Of a stretch of 62,000 nt of DNA, positions 34,101 to 40,051 are shown piece after piece. Within the stretch, counting starts at the first letter, position 1. Each line of letters starts with the position of its first letter. Made by a program: the position numbers and the translations under genes. The stretch comes from Acanthaster planci (Eukaryota > Echinodermata > Asteroidea > Valvatida > Acanthasteridae), in assembly GCF_001949145.1 (NCBI RefSeq), contig NW_019091367.1, forward strand, positions 2,259,358 to 2,321,357, given 5' to 3'. Below the pieces are notes generated by a model, which was not told the origin of the DNA, did no database searches, and worked only from the letters and a program-made list of their open reading frames with translations.

Positions 34101-34289
34101 AGTCTATAGTGTTCCTGCTTGTGATTGGCTTTTCCTCGTACTTCCTACATGATTGAAATACCAATCAATTGGAATGTTTTTCTCCTGTTTTTTCCCCCCC
34201 CCCAGGGTTTCCTCCTCGATGAAGGGGACATGGGCGTGGCACCAGAAGTATTGGAGATGAAACCAGCCAAGCCCCTCTCAAAAATCTGA
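997..34289 (+). CDS. ELAPOR1/2: ELAPOR1/2 ortholog, complete 22-exon gene (about 1032 aa)
   Basis: This gene encodes a type I membrane glycoprotein of the endosome-lysosome associated apoptosis and autophagy regulator family (vertebrate KIAA1324/EIG121 and paralog). I joined 22 exons; every junction is GT-AG, all phases agree, and the sum is 3099 nt including the stop, close to the roughly 1010-1030 aa of vertebrate proteins. Visible parts are a signal peptide (residues about 1-37), a long ectodomain with repeated CxxC cysteine-rich motifs, a mannose-6-phosphate-receptor-homology-like region (about 640-890), one membrane span (about 921-943) and a cytoplasmic tail of about 89 residues. Family members act in endosomes, lysosomes and trans-Golgi. 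The start at 997 is chosen because it gives a clean signal peptide. Homology is by recognition of blocks such as YTEC, ITWKT, CVPCGPG and TCDGC. ELAPOR1 versus ELAPOR2 cannot be separated, and one pre-duplication ortholog is likely. Confidence 0.93.
1471..1558. mobile_element. 70-bp foldback MITE with 9-bp target duplication
   Basis: Element 1480-1549 begins TACCCCCAGAACTG and ends CAGTTCTGGGGGTA, so its ends are inverted repeats and the whole can fold into a hairpin. It is flanked on both sides by the 9-bp direct repeat TAAAGACAA (1471-1479 and 1550-1558). A 9-bp duplication is typical of Mutator-like elements (established knowledge); the assignment is an inference. Confidence 0.7.
1826..1895 (+). 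mobile_element. TTAA-flanked short MITE (piggyBac-like)
   Basis: Bounded by TTAA-CCCTAAC on the left and TTTGGG-TTAA on the right, 70 bp. The interior carries GGGTGTATGTAAAAT and TTGGAGGATTTGG. The same words occur in reverse orientation at 7356-7437. Confidence 0.6.
2589..2712 (+). CDS. ELAPOR1/2: ELAPOR-like exon 2
   Basis: Residues 54-95. Begins DQFHYVYTECD, matching the conserved YHYEYTEC block of vertebrate ELAPOR proteins. The acceptor is TTTTACAG and the donor A|GTAAGT, phase 1. Confidence 0.92.
3211..3520 (+). mobile_element. tRNA-derived SINE
   Basis: The head resembles a class II tRNA (Ser/Leu type): A-box-like GTGGCCTTGGGGTTAAGG and B-box GGTTCGAATCC (about 3270-3281). The phrase CCTTGGGCAAGACACTTTG follows, a motif common in animal SINE bodies, then a 3' part ending AAAGCACTTTGATC. 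The tRNA part is degenerate and is not a functional tRNA gene. Confidence 0.7.
3777..4225 (+). mobile_element. Dispersed element, copy 1 (inverted mate at 50752-51225)
   Basis: Contains GATAATGCCC near the left end, an internal stretch with GGACAGGGGTGTT, and an imperfect palindromic right end with GCTTGGCCAGTCTTAAAC. Much of it is the reverse complement of 50752-51225, in the same order. No protein is visible, so a non-autonomous DNA element is the likely identity. Confidence 0.55.
4440..5130. repeat. ACATGTAC-rich tract
   Basis: Dense, irregularly spaced copies of the self-complementary words TACATGTA and GTACATGTAC, with CATG/GTAC alternation. Similar tracts are at 6160-7060, 8340-8490 and 49370-49490. 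Confidence 0.6.
4579..4770 (+). repeat. Two-copy tandem duplication, 100-bp period
   Basis: GTAGCCTTGTGTCA begins at 4579 and again at 4679, and ATATTTATAGTGA followed by CCCAT recurs at the matching offset. The two copies differ by scattered substitutions and small indels. Confidence 0.7.
6160..7060. repeat. ACATGTAC- and ACCGGTAC-rich tract
   Basis: Many copies of TACATGTAC and some ACCGGTACCGG near 6187. A dense run occurs at 6900-6960. No fixed period. Confidence 0.55.
7356..7437 (-). mobile_element. TTAA-flanked short MITE, inverted relative of 1826-1895
   Basis: Left boundary TTAA-CCCTGAC and right boundary GGGG-TTAA, 82 bp. The interior has AAATCCTCCAATTTT and TTTTACATACACCCTAG, the reverse complements of words in 1826-1895. 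Confidence 0.6.
8880..9005 (+). repeat. Dispersed repeat, copy 1 (mate at 57780-57960)
   Basis: Shares GGCTTCCCATTGG, TTGCATA, GCTTGATCAC and CACGTGTACAACT-like words in the same order with 57780-57960. The family is not recognised. Confidence 0.4.
9367..9571 (+). CDS. ELAPOR1/2: ELAPOR-like exon 3
   Basis: Residues 95-163, cysteine-rich module with CGPGEYLD and CLKCKPGSFSLG, which aligns with the vertebrate CNAGEFLD and CKPCAEGRYSLG segments. Ends in phase 2 at GTAAGA. Confidence 0.93.
9572..10939 (+). other. ELAPOR intron 3
   Basis: Contains a TTAA-flanked MITE (9602-9758). The remainder is A/T-rich non-coding sequence with nothing recognised. Confidence 0.75.
9602..9758 (+). mobile_element. 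TTAA-flanked MITE (157 bp)
   Basis: Begins TTAA-CCCTAACTGCC and ends GGTTATGG-TTAA. The interior has repeated AATCCTCCAA words and their complement GGAGGATTTTGAAGG, so it can fold on itself. Same terminal signature as the elements at 1826, 7356, 23435 and 26006. Confidence 0.65.
10940..11087 (+). CDS. ELAPOR1/2: ELAPOR-like exon 4
   Basis: Residues 163-212. Contains the conserved pattern DNCISKLIFAANL followed by VEFTYSLATDDTIFHV, matching the vertebrate YAVNLKQSG...FEYYYPDSSIIFEF region. Phase 0 at the end. Confidence 0.92.
11448..11531 (+). CDS. ELAPOR1/2: ELAPOR-like exon 5
   Basis: Residues 213-240, a short exon (28 codons) starting VTNEQCEADT, equivalent to VQNDQCQPNADD in human ELAPOR1. 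The donor is GTAGGT, phase 0. Confidence 0.88.
12073..12257 (+). CDS. ELAPOR1/2: ELAPOR-like exon 6
   Basis: Residues 241-302. Shows NVITWKTVGIGF and KIMGLSFTSEC, strongly similar to NVLYWRTTAF and AITGVAYTSEC of the vertebrate family, then KPGTY. Ends in phase 2. Confidence 0.93.
12381..12556. mobile_element. Small MITE with GGTTCATACTT-type ends
   Basis: The left end CTGGTTCATACTT and right end AAAGTGTGAACTG are imperfect inverted repeats. A related element with better-kept ends is at 27743-27915. Confidence 0.45.
12838..12923 (+). CDS. ELAPOR1/2: ELAPOR-like exon 7
   Basis: Residues 302-331, cysteine-rich repeat CPANTFSASAGASKCTDC (vertebrate CPANSYSNKGETSCHQC). Ends in phase 1 at GTAAGT. 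Confidence 0.92.
13051..13277. mobile_element. 227-bp MITE with about 25-bp terminal inverted repeats
   Basis: Starts GGCCGTTTTCCAATACTCAA and continues CTTCG. It ends with the near-exact inverse, CGAAG then TTGAGTATTGGAAAACGGCC. No coding capacity; a target duplication is not clear. Confidence 0.75.
13506..13810 (+). mobile_element. Diverged relative of the 23435-23584 MITE
   Basis: The last 90 bases (from GTTGGTGCAGTGCACAAC through GAGGGTTAA) are almost identical to 23490-23584. The left part is different and its TTAA end (13506) lacks the CCCT motif, so the left boundary is uncertain. Confidence 0.5.
14019..14107 (+). CDS. ELAPOR1/2: ELAPOR-like exon 8
   Basis: Residues 331-360. KPCTDLDYYKTHTPCDA matches RPACTDKDYFYTHTACDA of vertebrates. 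Donor GTAGGT, phase 0. Confidence 0.93.
14108..14549 (+). other. ELAPOR intron 8
   Basis: Mostly occupied by a SINE (about 14220-14530) whose tail lies directly before the exon 9 acceptor. Confidence 0.7.
14220..14530 (+). mobile_element. SINE-like element ending in an ATT-rich tail
   Basis: The body has TCTCTGGGGTTTTCCCCCCA, CTGTAACTGCTTCTTATCG and a 3' part GTTGCACTTTATAAATTAAT followed by ATTATTATT. Similar body sequence occurs inverted at 19475-19602 and in part at 33760-33990. Confidence 0.55.
14550..14730 (+). CDS. ELAPOR1/2: ELAPOR-like exon 9
   Basis: Residues 361-421, starting TQILYKWIEPRMC (vertebrate TQLMYKWAKPKIC), then CPPCNPGM. The acceptor lies only about 20 bases after the A/T-rich tail of a SINE insertion. 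Ends in phase 1. Confidence 0.93.
14731..15576 (+). other. ELAPOR introns 9 and 10 (around exon 10)
   Basis: Introns 14731-15311 and 15417-15576. No repeat or coding segment recognised. Confidence 0.7.
15312..15416 (+). CDS. ELAPOR1/2: ELAPOR-like exon 10
   Basis: Residues 421-456. CKPCPSNTAPVYGMNYIRW and PPNMDATCLS match CTRCPAGTEPAVGFEYKWW and LPTNMETTVLS of vertebrates. Ends in phase 1. Confidence 0.92.
15577..15859 (+). CDS. ELAPOR1/2: ELAPOR-like exon 11
   Basis: Residues 456-550, the largest exon of the gene, GC-rich. GWQLADDHIHSG matches GWEVAGDHIYTA. A cysteine pair in CTSDCALFFV matches CSVNCELYFM. Ends in phase 2. Confidence 0.93.
15860..17361 (+). other. ELAPOR intron 11
   Basis: Contains a long foldback element (16961-17136). 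The rest is A/T-rich with nothing recognised. Confidence 0.75.
16961..17136. mobile_element. 176-bp foldback element, two 78-bp arms
   Basis: Left arm 16961-17038 and right arm 17059-17136 are inverted copies (AATACGG..CG outer ends, TTGTCGAC inner ends) with few mismatches and a 20-base loop. It includes CACAATAGTGCGCCACCAAG in the left arm and its inverse in the right. It has no coding capacity. Confidence 0.8.
17362..17466 (+). CDS. ELAPOR1/2: ELAPOR-like exon 12
   Basis: Residues 550-585. FSWAFQKT and KYRNDV match FTWAFQRT and KYTNDV of vertebrate ELAPOR1. Donor GTGAGT, phase 2. Confidence 0.92.
17467..18402 (+). other. ELAPOR intron 12
   Basis: No element or coding segment recognised. 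It ends in a long T-rich tract before exon 13. Confidence 0.7.
18403..18492 (+). CDS. ELAPOR1/2: ELAPOR-like exon 13
   Basis: Residues 585-615. AKIYSVTVTNTINGGAVEC matches AKIYSINVTNVMNGVASYC. A long pyrimidine tract precedes the acceptor. Ends in phase 2; the following intron contains the assembly gap. Confidence 0.93.
19475..19602 (-). mobile_element. SINE-like fragment (inverted), cut by the gap
   Basis: On the minus strand it reads CTCTGGGGTTTTCCTCCCAC then CTAAAACTGTAACTTCTTC, closely similar to the element at 14220-14530. It runs into the run of N. Confidence 0.55.
19603..20585. other. Assembly gap (983 N)
   Basis: Unbroken run of N. It lies inside intron 13, between exons that join in phase and align continuously with the family, so no exon is known to be missing. 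Confidence 0.99.
20753..20820 (+). CDS. ELAPOR1/2: ELAPOR-like exon 14
   Basis: Residues 615-638, a small cysteine-rich module CIPCEAGHYIANDTNKC (vertebrate CTSCPAGYYIDRDSGTC). The upstream gap does not appear to remove coding sequence, since the family alignment is continuous. Confidence 0.9.
20821..23104 (+). other. ELAPOR introns 14 and 15 (around exon 15)
   Basis: Introns 20821-22066 and 22215-23104. Bases 20880-21125 carry a repeat fragment with AGCGGCTGCGGCTACTTTCC, similar to 515-540 in the 5' flank. Nothing else recognised. Confidence 0.65.
22067..22214 (+). CDS. ELAPOR1/2: ELAPOR-like exon 15
   Basis: Residues 638-687. NNPYGPEACVPCGPGMKS is near-identical to the HQPYGVQACVPCGPGTKN block. 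Start of the MRH-like region. Ends in phase 2. Confidence 0.94.
23105..23237 (+). CDS. ELAPOR1/2: ELAPOR-like exon 16
   Basis: Residues 687-731. RFFHHFNISLCG and ENVTDV match KYFHHFTLSLCG and DNVTDL of vertebrates. Phase 0 at the end. Confidence 0.93.
23435..23584 (+). mobile_element. TTAA-flanked MITE (150 bp)
   Basis: Begins TTAA-CCCTCCTTCAG and ends CGTAGGAGGG-TTAA, giving inverted ends on both sides of a TTAA duplication. The right 95 bases recur at 13716-13810. Confidence 0.72.
24105..24316 (+). repeat. About 2.5-copy tandem repeat, 82-83-bp period
   Basis: The phrase GGCTTACAGACATGCCTGG starts at 24125 and again at 24208, and a diverged third copy (CTAACTGACATGCCTGG) follows near 24292. 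Confidence 0.65.
24660..25892. mobile_element. Pogo/Tigger-like DNA transposon relic (1.23 kb)
   Basis: The ends are CAGTCGACTCTC and GAGAGTTGACTG, inverted repeats, each flanked by TA. The left end has subterminal repeats of the CTCGGG..ACGAG and AAGACGAGCAT type, typical of pogo/Tigger-like elements. The interior has only short minus-strand frames with no transposase that I can name, so it is degenerate or non-autonomous. Confidence 0.7.
26006..26325. mobile_element. TTAA-flanked MITE (320 bp)
   Basis: Starts TTAA-CCCTGACCCTCCTG and ends CAGGCAGGGTCAGGG-TTAA. The inverted ends are about 11-14 bp with TTAA at both boundaries, as expected for a piggyBac-type insertion. No coding capacity. 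Confidence 0.75.
27398..27476 (+). CDS. ELAPOR1/2: ELAPOR-like exon 17
   Basis: Residues 732-758, a short exon. EGYICRSTIIPPP matches TAYVCQAVIIPPE. The acceptor CCTGAAG is weak, but it is the only choice that keeps phase 0 and continues the conserved VTDL block. Ends in phase 1. Confidence 0.82.
27743..27915. mobile_element. 173-bp MITE with GGCCAGTTCATACTT ends
   Basis: The left end GGCCAGTTCATACTT and right end AAGTATGAACCAGCC are inverted repeats, and GTGAATATGA in the left half pairs with TCATATTCAC in the right half. Confidence 0.65.
28024..28177 (+). CDS. ELAPOR1/2: ELAPOR-like exon 18
   Basis: Residues 758-809. SLGDRLVGIT and DLHFFYHS match SLADRLIGVT and DVIFFYRS. The acceptor CCCAGTTAG is chosen because the alternative CAG four bases upstream would put a stop in frame. 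Ends in phase 2. Confidence 0.88.
28914..29162 (+). CDS. ELAPOR1/2: ELAPOR-like exon 19
   Basis: Residues 809-892, GC-rich. CPEGRSTIITLRC, GTCDGCAFHLLW and CPLC match CSSGRSTTIRVRC, GTCDGCNFHFLW and CPLC. This is the end of the MRH-like region. Ends in phase 2. Confidence 0.94.
29163..30161 (+). other. ELAPOR intron 19
   Basis: Contains a SINE-like element (29300-29475). The rest is unrecognised. Confidence 0.7.
29300..29475 (+). mobile_element. tRNA-derived SINE, degenerate
   Basis: B-box-like GGTTCAAACCCTGATGGGAC, then CTCAGGCAAGACACTTTAC and a 3' part GAGCTCAAAGTGCTGCATAA. The same motif order occurs in the SINE at 3211-3520. Confidence 0.6.
30162..30329 (+). CDS. ELAPOR1/2: ELAPOR-like exon 20 (transmembrane segment)
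   Basis: Residues 892-948. Juxtamembrane sequence, then the hydrophobic span (about 921-943, AAFMGCVVLLITCALYFW) followed by a basic stop-transfer KRNRK. Ends in phase 2. Confidence 0.94.
30330..31072 (+). other. ELAPOR intron 20
   Basis: Bases about 30937-30995 (CCCTAGGGTGCATGTAACAT, TTGGAGGATCGAGG, GTTAAA) look like a decayed copy of the short TTAA MITE at 1826-1895. Nothing else recognised. Confidence 0.5.
31073..31244 (+). CDS. ELAPOR1/2: ELAPOR-like exon 21 (cytoplasmic tail)
   Basis: Residues 948-1005. LEYKYQKLV matches LEYKYSKLV of human and offers a YxxPhi-type sorting signal (YQKL). An acidic stretch and a basic KKSRRFFGKF segment follow, as in vertebrates. Phase 0. Confidence 0.93.
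31245..34205 (+). other. ELAPOR intron 21 (2.96 kb)
   Basis: Holds a CT microsatellite near 31960-31980 and a SINE-like segment (33760-33990). No conserved coding segment seen. Confidence 0.7.
33760..33990 (+). mobile_element. tRNA-derived SINE-like element
   Basis: B-box-like GGGGTTCAAATCCTGCCC near 33820, then GGGTTTCCCTCCTACCTCG and TTGTCTTCTCCCTCGGG, partly similar to the body of the element at 14220-14530. Confidence 0.5.
34206..34289 (+). CDS. ELAPOR1/2: ELAPOR-like exon 22 (C-terminus and stop)
   Basis: Residues 1006-1032 and TGA. GFLLDEGDMG at the start contains a leucine pair in an acidic context. A C-rich tract ends in the CAG acceptor. The position, phase 0 and total length support it; the sequence itself is poorly conserved. 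Confidence 0.82.
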   Translation, partial: GFLLDEGDMGVAPEVLEMKPAKPLSKI

Positions 34290-35728
34290 GCCCAACATTC
34301 CTGCATGCCCCTCGGAAGTGCTCAGAATTTTGTATAAAAAAAAAAAACAGAGAGGACAAGCTGCTCGATTCTTCCATGTGGTGCAAGTTTGTATAAACCG
34401 TGTCACTTTCCAATATTACTTTATTTCATATTGAATCCCTGGTCAAGGTGATATGCTTGTTTAAGAAACATAAACTCACTTTTTTTTTCCTTTTTTTGGG
34501 GGGGATATAAGGCTGTTCAGTTTCTACCCATGATGTCCAGTGAAGTAATGCATATCGCACTGTACATGTATTTCCAAGCATGGATACGTGCATGTTAATT
34601 TCTGCCATGCATAAACCACATGCAGGGCTTGACCATGGACACAGTCCACTGGAAGGTTCCATGCACCTTTTGTGTACATGTGCCCACACCACCATAATGT
34701 TCGAGTTGTGGGATCTTGACACCTGCGGCATATTACTCCTGGGTATTGTGGGAAAGACAATTGAAACGGGATTGATAATCTCAAATTTATTCAGATTGAT
34801 AGCTTTAGGCTACATCAAACCCATCAGTGTGCTCATTTTCCGATCTTGTTTATTGACCTCAACGCAGCCATATGCATGGTAGCATGATCAGTATCGCATT
34901 TACAAGATTTTTTTCTGAAATGACCGTACTGACATGACTGAGAGGTGAAATGCAAAGTCATCAATCTTCCGCCCCAATCCCCTGCGCATTTTAGCTCCTG
35001 GGCTTCCGAAATTCCCTCCAACCCCACACTGTGCCCTGCAAACTGGGTGGAGACAAATTTTATTCATTGCACTTTAGGGGTGTGAAATTCTGCCAGATTT
35101 AGGGTAATGAGAAACAAACAGGTTTTCTTTCAAGTTGTACGGAGGGGATCCAATTGTCGGTTTCATTAACAAATACGTGGCTAGTTTACATCTGAAATAA
35201 TTTGTCAGGGTACGCTAAAGGGCACATGACCCTGTATTATCAAATTTGACGTGAATTTTTTGCATCGAGGGTATAGTTTGTAACATCATTGAAGCTGCTG
35301 AACAATTAATGGGGTGCTTCAAATATCCTGGAGTTTTATGAACTTAGTATCTCGTGTATGGTCTTCAGTTAAGCTTAAGACTGTCCAAGTCAATATAAGT
35401 AACACTGATTAAATTGAATAATTGTATGCATATTTTGTGTTCGCCAAGTATTGAAAGACGCTTTCAGCCTGCAAAAAAACACCCTTAGTTTGGATGACGG
35501 TTTGCAGGGTAATCTTAGCTAGGACAGTGTCTTCTCTTCAAGTTCATTGGTGGACATGAATTCCTAATATAATGAAGGGTTACATATATGTATAGGCAAA
35601 AGCACACTATAGTTATTTCTCAATTATATCAGTACTGTAACATAATTGGGTGATATTCAGCTAATATATTCAGTTCTTACACGTATTCAATATTTTACAG
35701 TGTAAACTGTGTATTGATTTATATGTGA

Positions 35729-35734
35729 AATAAA
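35729..35734 (+). promoter_or_regulatory. Poly(A) signal candidate (AATAAA)
   Basis: AATAAA 1.4 kb after the ELAPOR stop codon, followed by a GT-containing stretch (GTCATGTACTGTG). Confidence 0.3.
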
Positions 35735-36706
35735 GCCTTTATTAAGTCATGTACTGTGACAATTCCTGCCCTTTATTTGCAACCCATATGTTGTAGTTCG
35801 CAGCCACCCGTACTCTGCTTGTTCAATGGGTCAGACGGATTTGTAGTAATCTACGTTGAGTGTAATTAAAGATTTATCCTTTTTAGTTATTCACACGCAT
35901 TCTGCAGTCTATATACATGAGATTGTAATTTTTAATTTCAGCATAAAGATGTACTGTAGTTTTTCTATTCAATTCAACCAAAATGCTTATTGAGTATTTT
36001 AGCCGTGTCTTTGGAAGCGATCTCTTTATATTAAATTTTTTGTGCTCGGCATTTTGGCTGGATTTTCCTACCATTCCATTTGCTTAATTTATTTTCTTCA
36101 CTATACCAACGCACGATTCAGGGTTACGGTGGTGTTTGTACATAACTTGTCCATACTAGGTGCACTGGGCAAAGGGTACTAGTCTTTTGTAAAAGTTGAT
36201 ATTTTCAACAATCAACATTATTTATGGCATGGTAATGGACTGAATGAACATTGGGTTTTGTAGATTGTGGTTATATTTTACTTTCAAATATGGGGTACAT
36301 TAGAGATAGACTTAGGCATGCGTACTGCACAGTTGTTCATTTTGTATCGGATGTTGGTGGTTTATAAGTAGTGATTATTACCAGACAAATTTGTTCGTTA
36401 CATGCATGAATATAAATTATATGTGGTAAAAAAAAGAGCCACTTTATAAATATGCATATGTAAGACTGATATTTTTCTTTCTAAAACAAAGTGCAGCCCT
36501 GAATACCTTTGGCAGAGTGGAAGATGCAAGTGCTGATTATTTTTGGGAAGAGTTACCAATTGCTATGTGGGAAAACTTGTTTTGCAGAAAAGACTTTCAT
36601 CTCTGTGAAGTGAATATTATAACATTTGCTTTAAAAAGTAAATTCGGTTGTCCCAAGGTGTCTGTACACAGTGACACTCATCGTGGGTCATTTGAGATTA
36701 TCTTCA

Positions 36707-36712
36707 AATAAA
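36707..36712 (+). promoter_or_regulatory. Poly(A) signal candidate (AATAAA)
   Basis: AATAAA followed within 30 bases by a GT-rich segment (TTCTGGTTGTTG), the better-looking of two candidate 3' ends for the ELAPOR-like transcript. Confidence 0.35.
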
Positions 36713-39257
36713 CTTGAATCCTTGATTCTGGTTGTTGATCCATAGCAGCCAACAATGTGACACATTATTGTATGGTTCATATCGCACTCCGGGCATTGCG
36801 CTGTTCTTCGCGCATTGCGCTGTTTTTTTTGCTTCACCACTTGAAGCCGGATGACATGTATACACAGACAGTTTGCCTTATTTGTTCCACGGAGGACATG
36901 TACTTTCATTTAAGAATTCTTTTTCATTTATGTGGTTGACGTCGTAACACGGGCTTGGTTGGATCAAAGCACTGAAGATGATTAGACGTAGGCGCTGCTA
37001 CTCAGTGGACCCACCACCAACCAATAATAAAACACAAACGCCTTTCTTTAGTAATCAAAAAACTGAATTGGGGAGCTCACACCATAAAATTGAGGGCGCA
37101 CCAGAATTTTTACCAGGGCAGTTAAAAAAAACGGGGAAGAATGGAAATACTGATGCCTAAACTCAAGAGCTGTGCCTCCCGACATATTTATGGACATCAT
37201 AATTAACTTGCAATTTTGAAGAAATTGTGGGGAAAAACCCACCCCAGCAGCTTTTTCTGGTAAGAAAATCCGACATGAACTGGTTAAGCAAAACACACGG
37301 CTGCAAAATTCATTGTTAATTCAAAGACGGCGTGTTTGTGCCCCATGCTGATTGTCACATGTTTAAATCATTCTGGTACCCATCAGTGAATGAAATCGCG
37401 GAATTGTGGTACATGTGGAGGCCTTGCCTGTGTAATTTTGTCATGCACGTTTGCTTTTGTCTTTTAATTTATTTTCGTGTACATTTTGCATATTCTATTT
37501 TAACTGCGCATCAAGTTTGCTTGAAGATAAATTTGTTATCGCACTTGCAGTATATGGGACACGGATGCAACAACTCTATTCCGTGTTCCACTTGCACTTG
37601 TGTGATAACTCATATGGTCAACAGTGTTTGCGAGGTTGAGGTTGGACTGCCTGAAACAGTCCACACACTGATCAGGTTTGACATTTGATATACACGTACT
37701 CATGTTCACATTTGATATATTCCAAATAATGTTGACTCGTTCATATCCAACTAATTGTGTTGGAAGGGGTCAAACCACACAAAACTCAATTATACTGTAC
37801 ACACACTAATTTTTGTTGGCATAGACAATTGTGGATTCACTCTGCCATATATGATAGTAAGTATGCTTTGTACTGCATAGTCCCAATGTACTCGATTGTT
37901 TTTTTTAAATATCTTTCAGAACAGTTCACATTGGAAATTGATATCACTTTCAGACACCAAAATTAACAGCCAAGTCATCAAGCTCTATGGTGTCTCCATT
38001 TCTGCCCTGTTGTGTTCTCATGTAATGACTGCCTTAGCTATGCATTATTTAGGTTTGAATGAACCTCTTTAAAGAACACACATGAAATATCGTCTGTGAA
38101 TTCATAGCCGAGGTGGTGTTAAAAGCATGTGTGCGCAGGTGTATGTAAAAGCTACAACTGACTTATAATTAAAGACGAATAAAAACAAGATTTGGTTTTG
38201 GCGATTAAAGATCCGTGTTTTTTGTGTCTTTAGTGCTTGTTTGAACGACATTTTGAATAGAATCGGTTGAATGTGTGACTTTCCATTCCCAAATGAGACT
38301 GAAGTATGCAGTTCTCCTTGCCCCAACTTGTGAATGTCTCCAGTCTGGTGTTTGGAAAGAGATTTCTACTTCTTGACCAAAGTATGCGTCCAAATGCATT
38401 CCAACATGTTTTGCAGAAAACTTCAGTGCCCGTCTACCCCATTCTCAGAATTTATTTCGGAGGAACTAATCACTCAATTTGCGACTGCATTTTTGTGGTT
38501 TCATTTATTATATGCAACCTTTTAGTCCGAAATCTTGGAGAAACTTGTATTTTAATGGCGAACAAGAGCCACTATTGTCTAAAATTAGGGAAGACCTCTG
38601 TAAAATGATCTAGCATTCATAGATAGTACTTTGTACACTTTATTCATATTTTGGTGAATTTTGATCTCACCACTTTGTTAAGGAAAATTCACGACTAGGC
38701 AAAAGATTCCACAATACTCTATTATATTTCACTGATAACAGAACAGTCCTGAATCCTCATATAATTTATGGGCTGGGGACCTCAAGCCTAGAGTAGGCTT
38801 GACAAAAGTGTCCACTGAAGAATATAATAATTGTAACACTATAGTGTCATTCGGCAGCCAGAATCAGAAACAATTCAAAACTGCAGTGGCGCAATGCCTG
38901 ACGGGTGGTACACGCACGTTACATGCCTTTTCATCCAATAGAGTGTTGTGATTTGCCAAATGCACGCACGTGTCAAGCTGAAGAATGTGCATTGCCACCA
39001 CAGTTATGGCATCTAATTGGAGTAGTCAGTACACTCTCAATTACGGGCCATCAACTGGAAATAAAACAACACGAAATTTTCCGACATCCTGATCCACACA
39101 AATTAACTGAAAATTAAGATTTACCGGTTAAAGATGCAGAATCTTTTTCTATTTCTTTGTTTTCCTTTGAACATGTTCAAAGCATTGAACACCTTTGTTG
39201 GTGACAATTCATGCGAGTCCTGCTTGCTGAAATTTTGTTTACAATCACCCAGTCATA

Positions 39258-39620
39258 TCATGGCACACACAGCACCCATGGCATGGTACCCATCACACAT
39301 GATACCCATCACAAAGCACCCATGTCATGGTACCCACATCATGGCATGCAAGTCATGGTACCCAAGCCATGGCACCGCGGTCAGAGCACCCAAGTCTTGC
39401 CAACTATGTCTTGGCACTAGAGTCATGGTGCCCATGTTCTGGTACCCAGGCTTGGTGCCTACATCAGGGCACCCAAGTCTTGGCACCCATGTAGTGGTAC
39501 CCCAGTCATGGCACCCACATCATGGTGGCACCCATGTCATGGCATTCTTTTCAGGGCGCCCATGTCATGGCACCCACATCGTGGTACTCTTATCTTGACA
39601 CCTTGTCACAGCACCCAAGT
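39258..39620. repeat. Degenerate 18-bp minisatellite
   Basis: About 20 units built on CATGGYACCCANRT, strongly diverged (for example GTCATGGTACCCAC, ATCATGGCATGCAA, GTCATGGCACCCAC). It ends about 60 bases beyond the GalT-like stop codon. Long open frames across it are by-products of the repeat. Confidence 0.75.
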
Positions 39621-39682
39621 GGCACAAGACCAAAAGTAGATTCTTTCAAACCTGCTGCTGCAACTGTTTTCTCGCGGCAATC

Positions 39683-40051
39683 TCATAAGTGGCCTGCGAC
39701 TTTGTTACCCTCCTCCTGTCCGTTGACCCCTTGGTCGTCTGGTGCCGCCCCGGCATTGGCGACCTGAATCTCCACCCCCTCCCCACCCTCCTGCCGTAAC
39801 AGCTGCGGCTGAAGCGGTTGAACCTGCTGGGGTTGCCCCTCCTGTTGCTGGCCGGCGGGCGCCTGGTGTTGCTGTTGCAGCACCTGCTTGTCGATTTCCA
39901 TCTGCTTCTGCTGCAGCTCCAGAATCTGCTGCTGGATTTCCTGTCTCTGGGCCTGGGCGTCCTGCAAGGGGCTGTGTGGATGGCCCAGGCTATCAACCGC
40001 AGCCTTCAAAGTCTTGACCACCACAAACGGATCCAGATTGACATTGTTTAT
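39683..40051 (-). CDS. GalT-like exon 11 (Gln-rich C-terminus, stop)
   Basis: Residues 426-547 plus TGA. NNVNLDPFVVVKTLKAAVDS closes the core, then EIQQQILELQQKQMEIDKQV starts a Gln-rich, partly helical tail to the stop. Confidence 0.82.
   Translation of the reverse strand: MNNVNLDPFVVVKTLKAAVDSLGHPHSPLQDAQAQRQEIQQQILELQQKQMEIDKQVLQQQHQAPAGQQQEGQPQQVQPLQPQLLRQEGGEGVEIQVANAGAAPDDQGVNGQEEGNKVAGHL

Larger units (their letters stand above)
34290..39682. other. ELAPOR 3'UTR and tail-to-tail intergenic region
   Basis: The proximal part is the 3'UTR of the ELAPOR-like gene, A/T-rich. Two poly(A) signal candidates are listed separately. Beyond about 36.8 kb no gene is recognised; 39258-39620 is a minisatellite, possibly within the 3'UTR of the convergent GalT-like gene. 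Confidence 0.6.

Noticed and set aside
39134-39598. His/Trp/Pro-rich 154-codon frame
   Set aside because: Lies in the degenerate 18-bp minisatellite; the protein only mirrors the repeat.
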